64,000 nt of DNA from Afipia clevelandensis ATCC 49720. GTDB lineage: Bacteria > Pseudomonadota > Alphaproteobacteria > Rhizobiales > Xanthobacteraceae. Of the stretch, positions 18,410 to 27,680 are shown one piece after another. How positions within the stretch are numbered: the first letter of the stretch is position 1; each line of letters begins with the position of its first letter. The position numbers were made by a program, and so were the translations under genes. The stretch is from assembly GCF_000336555.1 (NCBI RefSeq), contig NZ_KB375281.1:1599578-1663577 (forward strand), in the 5' to 3' direction. The notes beneath the pieces were generated by a model. That model was not told the origin of the DNA, searched no databases, and saw nothing but the letters and a program-made list of their open reading frames with translations.

Positions 18410-18655
18410 ATGGCGGATCACGTCGTCCCTCACTTTCACAACGATGCGGGCGTGGCCATCATCGAAATCGGATCTCGCGAGTTCATGTGCGTGGGCGCAA
18501 ATCCCCCGTTCGATCATCCGCATGTCTTCCTCGATCTCGGCGACGACAACGAAATCATCTGCCCCTACTGCTCGACGCTGTACCGCTACGCCAAGGACCT
18601 CGCTGCCGGACAGGCGCGTCCGCCGGAATGCGTGGTGAAAGACAAGGTCGCTTAA
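18410..18655 (+). CDS. zf-CHCC zinc-finger protein (NDUFS6-like)
   Basis: An 81-residue protein with the zf-CHCC layout. EFMCVG is followed by FDHPHVFLDLGDDNEIICPYCSTLY, so Cys, His and CxxC supply the metal ligands. The family includes the NDUFS6 subunit of respiratory complex I, and alphaproteobacterial members have been linked to complex I. ATG 18410 gives MADHVVPHF, preceded by GGGGTAGAG; longer frames upstream are not family-like. The next gene begins 7 bases later. Confidence 0.9.
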   Translation: MADHVVPHFHNDAGVAIIEIGSREFMCVGANPPFDHPHVFLDLGDDNEIICPYCSTLYRYAKDLAAGQARPPECVVKDKVA

Positions 18656-18662
18656 AAACCTC

Positions 18663-19856
18663 GTGGCGGTTTCGCGCACCATCGTTGTCGCTGGTGCGGG
18701 TATTGGCGGACTGACCGCCGCGCTGACGCTTGCCGCGCGCGGATTTCGCATCGTCGTGCTCGAGCGCGCCGCAAGGCTCGAGGAAGCCGGCGCCGGTCTG
18801 CAACTGTCCCCGAACGCCAGCCGCATCCTGATCGAACTCGGCCTTGAGCCGCTGCTCGCGCCGCATGTCATCGCGCCCGACTCGATCAGCATCATGACCG
18901 CCCGAACCGGCAAGGAAATCGGCCGCGTGCCCCTCGGCGAAGCGGCAGCGCTGCGGTATGGCGCGCCCTACTGGATCGTCCGCCGCGCCGATCTGCAATC
19001 CGCGCTGCTGGCGCGTGTGACCGGTCATCCCGATATCGACCTGCGGCTCGGCGCGCAGTTCGAGGATGTGGCTGTCTATCCCAAGGGGGTCACGGTTGTT
19101 CAGCGCCGGGTCAGCGAACGGCAGCAGGAGACGGCGTTGGCGCTGATCGGCGCGGACGGCGTCTGGTCCAGCGTCCGCCACCAGATTTTCCCCGAGGCGC
19201 AGCCGCAATTCACCGGCAGCATCGCCTGGCGGGGCACTGTGGACGCCTCGCAACTGCCGCGCGGCTTCATGACCCAGCGCGTGCAACTGTGGATGGGTAC
19301 CAATGCGCATCTGGTCGCCTATCCGATGTCAGGCGGCAAGCGCATCAACATGGTCGCCATCGTGTCGGGCAAGTGGAACAGGCCGGGCTGGAGCGAGCCC
19401 GGGGATGTAGTCGAGATCGGCAATCATTTTGCCGATCCGCATTGGCCGATTGCCGCGCGCATGATGATCGGCGCGGTCGATAGCTGGCGGAAATGGGCGC
19501 TGTTCGCCATGCGCGACGGCGGCGTCTGGAACAAGGGACCGATTGCCCTGCTCGGCGATGCGTCCCACGCCATGCTGCCGTTCGCCGCGCAAGGCGCAGG
19601 CATGGCGATCGAGGATGCCGCCGTGATCGCCAAATGTCTCGATGCCTCGCGCACCCATCCGACGGCGGCCTTCGCGCAATATGCCGGCCTGCGCGCGGCG
19701 CGTGTCGCGCGGGTTCAGCGCACCGCGCGCAAGAACGGCCAGACCTATCATCTGGGCGGGCCGGTCGGCTTCGCGCGCGACCAGGTCATTCGCGTGCTCG
19801 GCGGCTCGCGCCTGCTGTCGCGGCAGGACTGGATCTACGACTGGAAAGTGCCCTGA
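18663..19856 (+). CDS. FAD-dependent monooxygenase, salicylate-hydroxylase type
   Basis: A 397-residue group A flavoprotein hydroxylase. The N-terminal Rossmann motif is VVAGAGIGGLTAALTLA, the DG motif is ALIGADGVWSSVR, and the second FAD site is GPIALLGDASHAMLPFAAQG. Length and order match salicylate 1-monooxygenase and related aromatic or hetero-ring hydroxylases using NAD(P)H and O2. No aromatic catabolic genes are next to it. GTG start at 18663 is used because homology begins there; it is 7 bases after the zf-CHCC gene, so the two are probably co-transcribed. Confidence 0.9.
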   Translation: MAVSRTIVVAGAGIGGLTAALTLAARGFRIVVLERAARLEEAGAGLQLSPNASRILIELGLEPLLAPHVIAPDSISIMTARTGKEIGRVPLGEAAALRYGAPYWIVRRADLQSALLARVTGHPDIDLRLGAQFEDVAVYPKGVTVVQRRVSERQQETALALIGADGVWSSVRHQIFPEAQPQFTGSIAWRGTVDASQLPRGFMTQRVQLWMGTNAHLVAYPMSGGKRINMVAIVSGKWNRPGWSEPGDVVEIGNHFADPHWPIAARMMIGAVDSWRKWALFAMRDGGVWNKGPIALLGDASHAMLPFAAQGAGMAIEDAAVIAKCLDASRTHPTAAFAQYAGLRAARVARVQRTARKNGQTYHLGGPVGFARDQVIRVLGGSRLLSRQDWIYDWKVP

Positions 19857-19877
19857 GAGAGAATCTCTCTCATTGCC

Positions 19878-19991
19878 ATTGCGAGGAGCCATTAGCGCGT
19901 TCACGCGCGTCTTCGACGCTATGGCGACGAAGCAATCCATTCTTCGTTCTTGCCATAACAAGATGGATTGCTTCGCTTCGCTCGCAATGAC
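19878..19991. repeat. Dispersed repeat, 'CATTGCGAG...GAAGCAATCC' family
   Basis: It starts ATTGCGAGGAGCC and contains GACGAAGCAATCCATTC. The opposite arm GATGGATTGCTTCGCTTCG ends CTCGCAATGAC. The left part is longer than in the other three copies (27598, 28335, 36592), with an extra GCGCGT/ACGCGC hairpin. It lies between convergent genes. Confidence 0.8.
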
Positions 19992-20000
19992 GAAGTGCAA

Positions 20001-20414
20001 TTAACGGCGGCGGCGAGTCGCCGGCGCGGCAAGCTCGGCGCTGCAATTGTTGCGCGCCAGTTTCTCGTCAATGGCATCGCGCTGGGCTCGCTGGGCGCGA
20101 TAGTCGGTCTGATACGCCAGACCCGACACCAGCGCTCCGCCGGCACCGGATTCGGCCTTCGCCATCAGGCCTTCAAGCTCAACCACGCGGTCGTTGGTAC
20201 TCTTGCGGGCAGTGGCAAGCTGCTCGCAGTTATAGAGATCGTATTTGGACGGGTCGACGAACACGCTCGAACCGAACGGCGACTCGCCGCCCGAGCTGGC
20301 ACAGGCACTGAGGCTGGCTGCGATGACCCCGAGCACGGCGAAGCGCAAGGCGCCCGCCGTTCGCTGCTTCGCCCGCATCCCGCTCATGGCTTCCGTCATC
20401 CGCACAGGTTTCAT
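20001..20414 (-). CDS. Lipoprotein of unknown function
   Basis: A 137-residue protein with a lipoprotein signal. Hydrophobic FAVLGVIAASLSAC ends in an LSAC lipobox, so the Cys would be lipidated. The mature part has YNCEQLATARKSTNDRV and a helical region ending QRAQRDAIDEKLARNNC, leaving two further Cys that could pair. The pattern recalls small alphaproteobacterial envelope lipoproteins with a 'twin-Cys' helical domain. The start is taken at ATG 20414; internal Met codons are possible. Confidence 0.72.
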   Translation of the reverse strand: MKPVRMTEAMSGMRAKQRTAGALRFAVLGVIAASLSACASSGGESPFGSSVFVDPSKYDLYNCEQLATARKSTNDRVVELEGLMAKAESGAGGALVSGLAYQTDYRAQRAQRDAIDEKLARNNCSAELAAPATRRRR

Positions 20415-20466
20415 GGCCGTCGTGTCGCGGGTCTTCGTGTTGAATTTGTGGTGGCCCGTCGTGGCC

Positions 20467-20676
20467 TCAAAGCGTTTCCTGCTTGTGGCCGCATTCCTTG
20501 CAGGTGAAGGACGCGCGCCTCGTCCCCTTGGCCGCCAGAACGCGATTGGCCTTGCCGCACTTGCCGCAGGTCGCATCGAAGCGCGTATTGCCCTGCTTGA
20601 CGACAAGCGCCTTGCGCTCCATCGCCTCGCGCACCAGCCGCTCGGTTTCCTCGCGCAGGGCTTGCTTGTCCACCAT
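20467..20676 (-). CDS. Small zinc-ribbon protein
   Basis: A 69-residue protein. The N-terminal helix (MVDKQALREETERLVREAM) is followed by two CxxC knuckles, ATCGKCGKANRV and FTCKECGHKQ, spaced to bind one zinc. AAGGA precedes the ATG. Small proteins of this type are common in Bradyrhizobium relatives; they may bind nucleic acid or a protein partner, but the target is unknown. Confidence 0.75.
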   Translation of the reverse strand: MVDKQALREETERLVREAMERKALVVKQGNTRFDATCGKCGKANRVLAAKGTRRASFTCKECGHKQETL

Positions 20677-20712
20677 GGTCGATCCTTCGGGTCCCGGAAA
20701 TTCCGTGCGACC

Positions 20713-21150
20713 TTAGCGGCCCTTGCCCCCGTTTAACAAACCATATCCGTCGGCGACACGGCGAAATCGCCACTCGCCCGTGCCGCCGGGCCGAACGGTC
20801 AGCACGGGACCGCTGGCATCCACCTGCGTCCGGCTGTTGCTCATCGTTCCATTATGACTTTTCCACTTCAGCGAAACGGAGTTGCCCCACACCCTGCAGT
20901 CATAGACGCCGCCGAGCGAACTGCGGAAAATCAGCCAGCCGAAACTCTCGTCGATCTGGCGCGGCGGCTGCGGCAGGTTGAAATAGGACTGCACGCTCGC
21001 CTGACAGACCAGCGCATTCGGCCAGGCTTCCCCGGTTTGCGCGAAAGTAACGGAGGGAAGCAGCAGGCTTGAGGCACACGCGAGAGCGCCGCCGGCATGT
21101 CTGAAAAGCACGTTCGTATCCTGACCACATCGCCTCTTCGGAGGCGTCAT
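20713..21150 (-). CDS. Secreted protein of unknown function
   Basis: A 145-residue protein with a signal peptide (ALACASSLLLPSVTFAQ). The mature part of about 105 residues has two Cys (NALVCQAS and YDCRVWG) likely to pair. Aromatic, beta-rich phrases (GWLIFRSSLG, EWRFRRVADGYGLL) point to a small periplasmic beta fold. No family recognised. It is leftward and 36 bases before the zinc-ribbon gene, so the two may share a transcript. Confidence 0.65.
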   Translation of the reverse strand: MTPPKRRCGQDTNVLFRHAGGALACASSLLLPSVTFAQTGEAWPNALVCQASVQSYFNLPQPPRQIDESFGWLIFRSSLGGVYDCRVWGNSVSLKWKSHNGTMSNSRTQVDASGPVLTVRPGGTGEWRFRRVADGYGLLNGGKGR

Positions 21151-21257
21151 TCGATTGCATCGGGCGCGCGAAACCCGACGCGCGTCTGCCTACACCGCGC
21201 AGGCGTTCGCTGCAATGATCTCTGGCCCACAGCTCGGGGGCGCATCACAAAATCAAA

Positions 21258-21281
21258 CCCCGCCGCGGCATCGCGGCGGGG
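21258..21281 (-). terminator. Terminator for the isocitrate dehydrogenase gene
   Basis: CCCCGCCGCG (21258-21267) pairs with CGCGGCGGGG (21272-21281) around GCAT. Read leftward it is followed by TTTGATTTTG, 29 bases past the icd stop at 21310. Confidence 0.8.
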
Positions 21282-21309
21282 CTGACAGGACGCGAGCGCC
21301 CCCGGGACT

Positions 21310-23544
21310 TTACGCGCTCACCTGCGCCAGCGCGGCGTTGAGCGTCTTGCTCGGACGCATCACGGACGCGCACTTTGCCGCATCCGGGAGATAATAGCCG
21401 CCGATATCCGCAGGCTGGCCCTGCACGGCAGCAAGCTCGGCGACAATCTTCTCTTCATTCTGGGCGAGCACCTCGGCCAATCCCTTGAACTTCGCCTGCA
21501 ACTCCGGGTCTTCAGTCTGCGCTGCAAGCTCCTGCGCCCAGTACATCGCCAGATAAAACTGGCTGCCGCGGTTATCCAGTTCGCCGGTGCGCGGCGACGG
21601 CGACTTGTTGTTGTCCAGCAGCTTGCCGGTGGCGGCATCGAGTGTCTTGGCCAGCAGCTTCGCCTTCGGATTGTTGGTTTTCAGGCCCAGGTCTTCAAGC
21701 GAGACGGCGAGCGCCAAAAATTCGCCGAGCGAATCCCAGCGCAGGTGGTTCTCTTCCACAAGCTGCTGCACATGTTTCGGCGCCGAACCGCCCGCGCCGG
21801 TTTCATACATGCCGCCGCCGGCCATCAGCGGCACGATGGACAGCATCTTGGCCGAGGTGCCCAGCTCCATGATCGGGAAAAGATCGGTCAGATAGTCGCG
21901 CAGGATGTTGCCGGTCGCGCTGATCGTATCCTGCCCGCGGATCACGCGCTCCAGCGTGTAGCGCATCGCGCGCACCTGACTCATGATCTGGATGTCGAGG
22001 CCGCTGGTGTCGTGCTCGTGCAGGTACATCTTCACCTTGGTGATGAGCTGCGCCTCGTGCGGACGATACGGGTCCAGCCAGAACAGCACCGGCATTCCCG
22101 AGTTGCGGGCGCGAGTGACCGCGAGCTTTACCCAGTCGCGAACGGCCGCATCCTTGGTCTGGCACATGCGCCAGATATCGCCCTGCTCGACGTCCTCGCT
22201 CAGGAGAACTTCGCCAGTGGCGAGGTCGGTGATGTTGGCAACGCCGTCTTCCGGAATCTCGAAGGTCTTGTCGTGCGAACCGTATTCCTCGGCCTGCTGC
22301 GCCATCAGGCCGACATTCGGCACCGTGCCCATGGTCTTGGGATCGAAGTTGCCGTGCCACTTACAGAAGTTGATCATCTCCTGATAGATGCGCGCAAAAG
22401 TGCTTTCCGGCATCACCGCCTTGACGTCCTTGAGGCGGCCGTCGGCGCCCCACATCTTGCCGCCATTGCGGATCATGGCCGGCATCGACGCATCGACGAT
22501 GATGTCGTTGGGCGAGTGGAAATTGGTGATGCCCTTGGCCGAGTCGACCATCGCCAGCTCGGGCCGGTGCTCATGGCAGGCATGGAGGTCGCGCTTGATC
22601 TCGTCCTGCTTGCTCTGCGGCAGCGTGGCGATCTTGTTGTACAGATCGACCATGCCGTTGTTGACGTTGACGCCGAGTTCGCGGAACAGCTCGTCGTGCT
22701 TCTCGAAGGCGTCGCGATAGAAAATCTTCACGCAGTGACCGAACACGATGGGGTGCGACACCTTCATCATGGTCGCCTTCACATGCAGCGAGAACATCAC
22801 GCCGGTCTTGTAGGCGTCCTCGATCTCCTTTTCGTAGAACTCCAGCAGCGCCTTCTTGCCCATGAACATGGAGTCGATGATCTCGCGATCCTGCAGCGAG
22901 ACTTTCGGCTTGAGCACGATGGTCTTGCCGCTCTTGGTGATCAGCTCCATCTTCACATCGCGGGCGCGATCCAGCGTCATCGACTTCTCGCCGTGATAGA
23001 AGTCGCCGCCGTGCATATGCGACACATGCGAGCGCGAGGCCTGGCTCCATTCGGCCATGCTGTGCGGATTCTTGCGCGCATAGTTCTTCACCGCCAGCGG
23101 CGCGCGGCGATCTGAATTGCCCTCTCGCAGCACCGGGTTCACCGCGCTGCCGATGCACTTGGCGTAACGCGCGCGGATCGCCTTCTCGTCGTCGGTCTTC
23201 GGGTTTTCCGGATAATCAGGAACCTTGTAACCCTTGCCCTGCAGTTCCTTGATCGCCGCCTTCAACTGCGCGACGGAGGCGCTGATGTTCGGCAGCTTGA
23301 TGATGTTGGTCTCGGGCAGCAGCGTCAGCTTGCCTAGCTCCGCCAGATTGTCCGGCACGCGCTGCGGCTCGGTCAGAAACTCCGGAAACTCACCGAGAAT
23401 GCGCGCGGCGACCGAGATATCGCTGGTTGTCACATTGATTCCCGCCGGCGCGGCGAACGCGCGCACGATGGGCAGGAAGGCGGCCGTCGCCAGCGCCGGG
23501 GCTTCGTCGGTCAGCGTGTAGATGATGGTGGGCGTCGCGCTCAT
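21310..23544 (-). CDS. icd: NADP-dependent isocitrate dehydrogenase, monomeric
   Basis: A 744-residue enzyme of the monomeric IDH class (usual length about 740), oxidising isocitrate to 2-oxoglutarate with NADP+ in the citric acid cycle. Conserved blocks run end to end: [82 protein letters not shown], and [19 protein letters not shown] 23544 starts [20 protein letters not shown], the typical start; codons upstream to 23712 are not IDH. No regulatory partner (AceK) is adjacent. A rho-independent terminator follows at 21258. Confidence 0.96.
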   Translation of the reverse strand: MSATPTIIYTLTDEAPALATAAFLPIVRAFAAPAGINVTTSDISVAARILGEFPEFLTEPQRVPDNLAELGKLTLLPETNIIKLPNISASVAQLKAAIKELQGKGYKVPDYPENPKTDDEKAIRARYAKCIGSAVNPVLREGNSDRRAPLAVKNYARKNPHSMAEWSQASRSHVSHMHGGDFYHGEKSMTLDRARDVKMELITKSGKTIVLKPKVSLQDREIIDSMFMGKKALLEFYEKEIEDAYKTGVMFSLHVKATMMKVSHPIVFGHCVKIFYRDAFEKHDELFRELGVNVNNGMVDLYNKIATLPQSKQDEIKRDLHACHEHRPELAMVDSAKGITNFHSPNDIIVDASMPAMIRNGGKMWGADGRLKDVKAVMPESTFARIYQEMINFCKWHGNFDPKTMGTVPNVGLMAQQAEEYGSHDKTFEIPEDGVANITDLATGEVLLSEDVEQGDIWRMCQTKDAAVRDWVKLAVTRARNSGMPVLFWLDPYRPHEAQLITKVKMYLHEHDTSGLDIQIMSQVRAMRYTLERVIRGQDTISATGNILRDYLTDLFPIMELGTSAKMLSIVPLMAGGGMYETGAGGSAPKHVQQLVEENHLRWDSLGEFLALAVSLEDLGLKTNNPKAKLLAKTLDAATGKLLDNNKSPSPRTGELDNRGSQFYLAMYWAQELAAQTEDPELQAKFKGLAEVLAQNEEKIVAELAAVQGQPADIGGYYLPDAAKCASVMRPSKTLNAALAQVSA

Positions 23545-23962
23545 GCGCTGGTTTCCTCGTCTCGTGACGTCCGGCACCGGAGATTCATCGGCATAGCTTG
23601 TATGGACACGGCTGGCGTGGACTGGCTTGCGTGGAATCGCCCGAAAACCGGTGATGCGGTGGCGTTTTGAAGGACTTCTTATCGCCGCAAAACCTGACAT
23701 TTGCCATGACATTCATCAACTGATTTGTGCCTCTGGCCATCGCCGGGGCGTGTCCACGCGGTGAACAGCCACGCGAGCGTATCCGGCGGGCTAACCTCAA
23801 GATGCCAGGACCGCCAATTGCGCTTTTCCGGCGACCGCAATTCACCTTGCGCGGGTTCAATTGCACCTTTCCAACCGCCTGCCGGCTGATAGGTTTTTCA
23901 GGGCCGAACAACGCCACGCCGGGCTTTCAGCGCCACCCCGTGCGGTGTTACAACCCGCCCGC
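23545..23962. other. Intergenic region upstream of icd and tRNA-Leu
   Basis: These 418 bases between the leftward icd start and the rightward tRNA gene should hold both promoters. No gene, repeat family member or clear palindrome was seen. Confidence 0.6.
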
Positions 23963-24049
23963 GCGGACGTGGCGGAATTGGTAGACGCAAGGGACTTAAA
24001 ATCCCTCGATGGCAACGTCGTGCGGGTTCGATTCCCGCCGTCCGCACCA
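23963..24049 (+). tRNA. tRNA-Leu (anticodon UAA)
   Basis: An 87-base class II tRNA. Acceptor arm GCGGACG (23963-23969) pairs with CGTCCGC (24039-24045), with discriminator A and an encoded CCA (24047-24049). The anticodon loop CTTAAAA (anticodon TAA, 23997-23999) is closed by AGGGA/TCCCT. The T arm reads GCGGGTTCGATTCCCGC. The variable arm, TCGATGGCAACGTCGTG area, is of the extended leucine type. No integrase gene or duplicated 3' end is nearby, so it is not an obvious integration site. Confidence 0.97.
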
Positions 24050-24245
24050 GCCGCCTCCCCGCAACCCAATGCAAAAAACATCGGCACGGCAGGCTTGCCT
24101 TGCAGATGCTGCGTCGAAAAGCCCGGCGGCATCGGGCCATGCCGATTGCAGACCGCAGGTTTGTCGCTAAAGTTGTTCCGCCGGACGGATCGCCGCGACA
24201 GCTTTTTCACGAGCTGGCGCGGATCGACATTGGATGTGATTCGTC

Positions 24246-25073
24246 ATGCGCTGCCTCGTGGTTGCCGACCTGCACTACTCGCTGCCGCAGTTCGACTGGG
24301 TGCTGAACGCCGCCGCGCATTTCGACGTGGTGATCATCGCCGGCGATGCGCTGGACATCGGCTCGGTGGTCGACTTCCGGGCGCAAATCGTGGTGGTGCG
24401 GAAATATCTCAAGCTGCTCGCGGACAAGACGCGGGTGATCCTGTGCTCGGGCAATCACGATCTCGACGAGCGCAACAGCAGCGACGAGAAGATCTCACGC
24501 TGGATCGGCGACATCGGCAATCTCGGCATTGCCCATGACGGCGACAGCCTGACCATCGGCGATACGCTGTTTACCGTCTGCCCGTGGTGGGACGGCCCTC
24601 GGGTCAAGGCGCGGATCGGCGTGCAACTCGAAGAAGCGGCCACCGAACGCCACGGGCGCTGGATCTGGGTCCATCACGCCCCACCCGCCAACTCGCCGAC
24701 AAGCTGGGCCGGCTCTCGCTTTCAGGGCGACATCGAACTCGTGCAATGGATTGAAACGTATCATCCGGACATCGTCCTGTCGGGACATGTCCATCAGTCG
24801 CCGTTCACGAAAGACGGCTCATGGTTCGACAGGATCGGCGACACCTGGGTGTTCAATGCCGGGCATCAGTTCGGCAGCCCGCCTGCCTTCATCGCGCTGG
24901 ACCTCGGCGCCAATCGCGCGTTCTGGCTGTCCGCGGCGGGCGAACAGAGCATTGACCTCGGCGCACCGCTGCAGCGACCGGCAGGCGGCATCCCGGAATT
25001 TCCCGCGTGGCTTATAGCCGCGGGTCAGGCTGCCGGTCCGAGCCCGGCGATGCTTTCGAATCCGGCAGATTGA
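24246..25073 (+). CDS. Calcineurin-like metallophosphoesterase
   Basis: A 275-residue protein with all five metallophosphoesterase motifs: DLHYS, IIAGDALD, CSGNHDLDE, VHHAPP, and SGHVHQSP. These bind a two-metal centre that hydrolyses phosphoesters; the substrate is unknown. The conserved core ends around residue 235. The C-terminal tail (GGIPEFPAWLIAAGQA) is Pro/Ala-rich, and its last 62 bases of coding sequence overlap the end of the convergent cyclic-nucleotide-binding gene. Confidence 0.9.
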   Translation: MRCLVVADLHYSLPQFDWVLNAAAHFDVVIIAGDALDIGSVVDFRAQIVVVRKYLKLLADKTRVILCSGNHDLDERNSSDEKISRWIGDIGNLGIAHDGDSLTIGDTLFTVCPWWDGPRVKARIGVQLEEAATERHGRWIWVHHAPPANSPTSWAGSRFQGDIELVQWIETYHPDIVLSGHVHQSPFTKDGSWFDRIGDTWVFNAGHQFGSPPAFIALDLGANRAFWLSAAGEQSIDLGAPLQRPAGGIPEFPAWLIAAGQAAGPSPAMLSNPAD

Positions 25074-25497
25074 CGAGAGTTTCGAGCACCTCGCCCACCA
25101 TCTCCAGATGCGTGCCGTGTCCGGCATATTGCCGCTTGATGTCCGCGAGATATGTGGTCGCGGCATTCAGCCGCTGCGCAAGAACCCTGGCGACCAGCAG
25201 CGCGACTTCGGTCTTCTCGCGCAGGAAGCCGTCGCCATCGTCAATCCGGTACACGGTCGAGCCGGTGGCGGCCCGCACCGTTGCCGTGTGCGGCTGGCCG
25301 AGCAGCACCGACATTTCGCCCAGCACGGCGCCCGGCTCCGTCACCACGGCGACAACGGTTTCGCCTTTCAGCACTTCAAGCTCGCCCTCCAGCAACACGA
25401 ACAGTTCACCGGTGGTCTCGCCCTCGCGCAGCAGCAGCGACTGCGCCGCGACATAGCTTTCCTGCCGGCCGATACAATGTTCAAGAACTGCACGCAT
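25012..25497 (-). CDS. Cyclic-nucleotide-binding domain protein
   Basis: A 161-residue protein with one cNMP-binding domain (about residues 15-115): ELFVLLEGELEVLKG, then the phosphate cassette PGAVLGEMSVLLGQPHTATVRA-like segment. The Arg that normally contacts the cyclic phosphate (R-T/S-A) is His here (PHTATV), so binding may be weak or altered. No HTH follows, so it is not a CRP-type activator. GGAGG precedes ATG 25497. It overlaps the convergent phosphoesterase gene by 62 bases. Confidence 0.85.
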   Translation of the reverse strand: MRAVLEHCIGRQESYVAAQSLLLREGETTGELFVLLEGELEVLKGETVVAVVTEPGAVLGEMSVLLGQPHTATVRAATGSTVYRIDDGDGFLREKTEVALLVARVLAQRLNAATTYLADIKRQYAGHGTHLEMVGEVLETLVNLPDSKASPGSDRQPDPRL

Positions 25498-25671
25498 AGA
25501 GGCCTCCGCGCTGATGGAACGAAGGCTAGGCCGCGCTGTTTAAAACGTCCATCGCATAGTGCCATCCCGAATGCGTAAATTGCCAGCACTCGGACGGGCG
25601 CGGTATTGTCCCCGTCCGGTCCGCCTTCGCGCGGACACAAAAAACAACAGGCTGAAGAGGACGCGCTGACG

Positions 25672-26577
25672 ATGGCCCAGGCAAATTACGAACAGATCAA
25701 GTACGAGGTGCAGGACAACATCCTGACCATCACGCTCAATCGTCCGGACAAGATGAATGCGTTCACCCATGTCATGATGGATGAACTGATCTCCGCATTC
25801 GACGCCGCCGACGCCGACGACAATGTCCGCGCGATCATCGTCACCGGCGCCGGCCGCGCGTTCTGCGCAGGCGCCGATCTGTCCGAAGGCGGAAAGACGT
25901 TCGACCGCGCCGCCCGCTCGGACCGCAAAAGCGCGCCGCTCCGCCCGAATGGTGAAGTGGAATGGAGCGACGAGGCGGTGCGCGACGGTGGCGGCCGCGT
26001 GACGCTGCGCATTTTCAAATCGCTGAAGCCCGTGATCGGTGCGATCAACGGCGCGGCGGTCGGCATCGGCGTCACCATGCAATTGCCCATGGACATCCGC
26101 ATTGCTTCGGAAGACGCGCGCTTCGGCTTCGTATTCGCGCGGCGAGGCATCGTGCCGGAGGCTGCGTCAAGCTGGTTCCTGCCGCGCATTGTCGGCATCT
26201 CGCAGGCGCTGGAGTGGTGCTATTCGGGCCGCGTGTTTCCAGCGCAGGAAGCGCTCGCCGGACGTCTGGTGAACAAGGTCGTGCCCGCGGATGAACTCAT
26301 GACCACTGCGCGCGGCATCGCGCGCGAGATCGTGGAAAACGCCGCGCCGGTGTCGATCGCGCTGATCCGTCAGCAGATGTGGCGCATGCTTGGCGCGGAC
26401 GATCCGATGGAAGCGCACAAGGTGGACAGCCGCGGCATTTACTCGCGCGGCCAGTCCGCCGACGTGCGCGAAGGCGTGATGTCGTTCCTCGAAAAGCGCC
26501 CGGCGAAATTCGCGCAGACGGTGTCGAAGGACATGCCGTCCTATTTCCCGTGGTGGACCGAGCGGGAATACAAGTAA
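25672..26577 (+). CDS. Enoyl-CoA hydratase/isomerase family protein
   Basis: A 301-residue crotonase-fold enzyme. ITLNRPDKMNAF opens the domain, AGRAFCAGADLSEGG is the first oxyanion loop, and NGAAVGIGVTMQLPMDIRIA is the second. RRGIVPEAASSWFLPR carries the catalytic Glu position. Length exceeds the usual 260 because of an insert around GGKTFDRAARSDRKSAP and an extended C-terminus (PSYFPWWTEREYK), as in a subgroup used in acyl-CoA degradation. The adjacent convergent gene is a quinone-reductase-like enzyme, 3 bases away. Start ATG 25672 gives MAQANYEQIKYEV. Confidence 0.9.
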   Translation: MAQANYEQIKYEVQDNILTITLNRPDKMNAFTHVMMDELISAFDAADADDNVRAIIVTGAGRAFCAGADLSEGGKTFDRAARSDRKSAPLRPNGEVEWSDEAVRDGGGRVTLRIFKSLKPVIGAINGAAVGIGVTMQLPMDIRIASEDARFGFVFARRGIVPEAASSWFLPRIVGISQALEWCYSGRVFPAQEALAGRLVNKVVPADELMTTARGIAREIVENAAPVSIALIRQQMWRMLGADDPMEAHKVDSRGIYSRGQSADVREGVMSFLEKRPAKFAQTVSKDMPSYFPWWTEREYK

Positions 26578-26580
26578 CCG

Positions 26581-27555
26581 CTATCGCATCGTAAGCACCA
26601 CGCGCCCGATGGCGCGGCGGTCCATCAACAGACGCATCGCCTGCGCGTAATCCTCAAGCGGCAGGCGATGCGAGATGTTGGGGCTGATGCGGCGCGCTTC
26701 GGCAAGCCGCGTCAAATCCGCCATGCGCGCCACCGCAAGCGATGGATCTTTCCGCACGGCTTCGCCGGCCCGCACGCCCAGCACGCTCGCGCCCTTGATC
26801 AGCACCAGATTGGTTTTCGCCGCGCCGACGCCGCCGGTAAATCCGATCACCAGCAGCCGTGCGCCCCATGCGATGCAGCGCAGGCTGTCTTCAAATATCT
26901 GCCCGCCCACCGGATCGAACACAACATCGGCGCCGCGTTCGTCGGTGATGCGTTTGACCGCATCCTTGAATGGCTCGCGGGCGTAGAGCACGCCGTGATC
27001 CGCGCCGCGCTGCTTGGCGACGTCGAGCTTCTCCTCGCTCGACGCGCAGGCAATGACGGTCGCACCGGCCACCTTGCCGAGTTCGACGGCGGCAAGCCCC
27101 ACCCCGCCGCCCGCGCCATGCACCAGCAGCACCTCGCCGGGCATGATCTGCGCGCGGTCATGCAGCGCATGCCAGGCTGTGCCATGCGCCGCGAGAAAGG
27201 CCGCGCCCTGCGCATAGTCGAAGGTCAGCGGCAACGGCGTCAGTTGATCGGGCGTTACCACGATCTCTTCGGCGTAGCAGCCGAACCGCGCCTTCACGAT
27301 CACCCGGTCGCCGGGCTGAAAGCCGTTGTCCCCGGCAACCTCGATCACCTCGCCCGCCGCCTCCATGCCCGGCGTGAACGGCAGCGGCGGCTTGAGCTGA
27401 TAGTCGCCCGCCGCCATCAGGATGTCGGGAAAGTTCAGACCGGCGGCATGGATCGCGACCCGCACCTGGCCCGGCGCCAGAGCGGCGCGCGGCACCTCTT
27501 CCAGCTTCAGCGTTTCAGGCGGCCCGAGTTCGCGGCAGACGACGGCGCGCGGCAT
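26581..27555 (-). CDS. NADPH:quinone oxidoreductase family protein (zinc-free MDR)
   Basis: A 324-residue medium-chain reductase. It begins MPRAVVCRELGPPETLKLEEV and has the GroES-like substrate domain (HAAGLNFPDILMAAG). The NADPH-binding motif is VHGAGGGVGLAAVELGKV, followed by FDPVGGQIFEDSLRC and the end SHRLPLEDYAQAMRLLMDRR. Structural-zinc cysteines are absent, as in quinone reductases. It reduces quinones or enones with NADPH. ATG 27555 has AAGGA upstream; the longer frame to 27621 is not family-like. Confidence 0.9.
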   Translation of the reverse strand: MPRAVVCRELGPPETLKLEEVPRAALAPGQVRVAIHAAGLNFPDILMAAGDYQLKPPLPFTPGMEAAGEVIEVAGDNGFQPGDRVIVKARFGCYAEEIVVTPDQLTPLPLTFDYAQGAAFLAAHGTAWHALHDRAQIMPGEVLLVHGAGGGVGLAAVELGKVAGATVIACASSEEKLDVAKQRGADHGVLYAREPFKDAVKRITDERGADVVFDPVGGQIFEDSLRCIAWGARLLVIGFTGGVGAAKTNLVLIKGASVLGVRAGEAVRKDPSLAVARMADLTRLAEARRISPNISHRLPLEDYAQAMRLLMDRRAIGRVVLTMR

Positions 27556-27597
27556 GAAATGATCCTTAAAATTCCAGTGTTCGCAATGGCAATCGCC

Positions 27598-27678
27598 GTC
27601 ATTGCGAGCGAAGCGAAGCAATCCAGCTTTCTTGGCACAAGAATGGATTGCTTCGTCGCTATCGCTCCTCGCAATGAC
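27598..27678. repeat. Dispersed repeat, 'CATTGCGAG...GAAGCAATCC' family
   Basis: Runs from GTCATTGCGAGCGAAGCGAA to CTCCTCGCAATGAC, the two ends being near-perfect inverted copies around a CTTTCTTGGCACAAG loop. Sits between two leftward genes, ending 2 bases before the stop of the next gene. Confidence 0.85.
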
Positions 27679-27680
27679 GC

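Noticed and set aside
21745-23115. 456-codon plus-strand frame inside icd
   Set aside because: Antisense to the complete monomeric isocitrate dehydrogenase.
23963-24049. tRNA-Leu as an integration site
   Set aside because: No integrase, no duplicated tRNA 3' end, and the downstream genes look native in composition.
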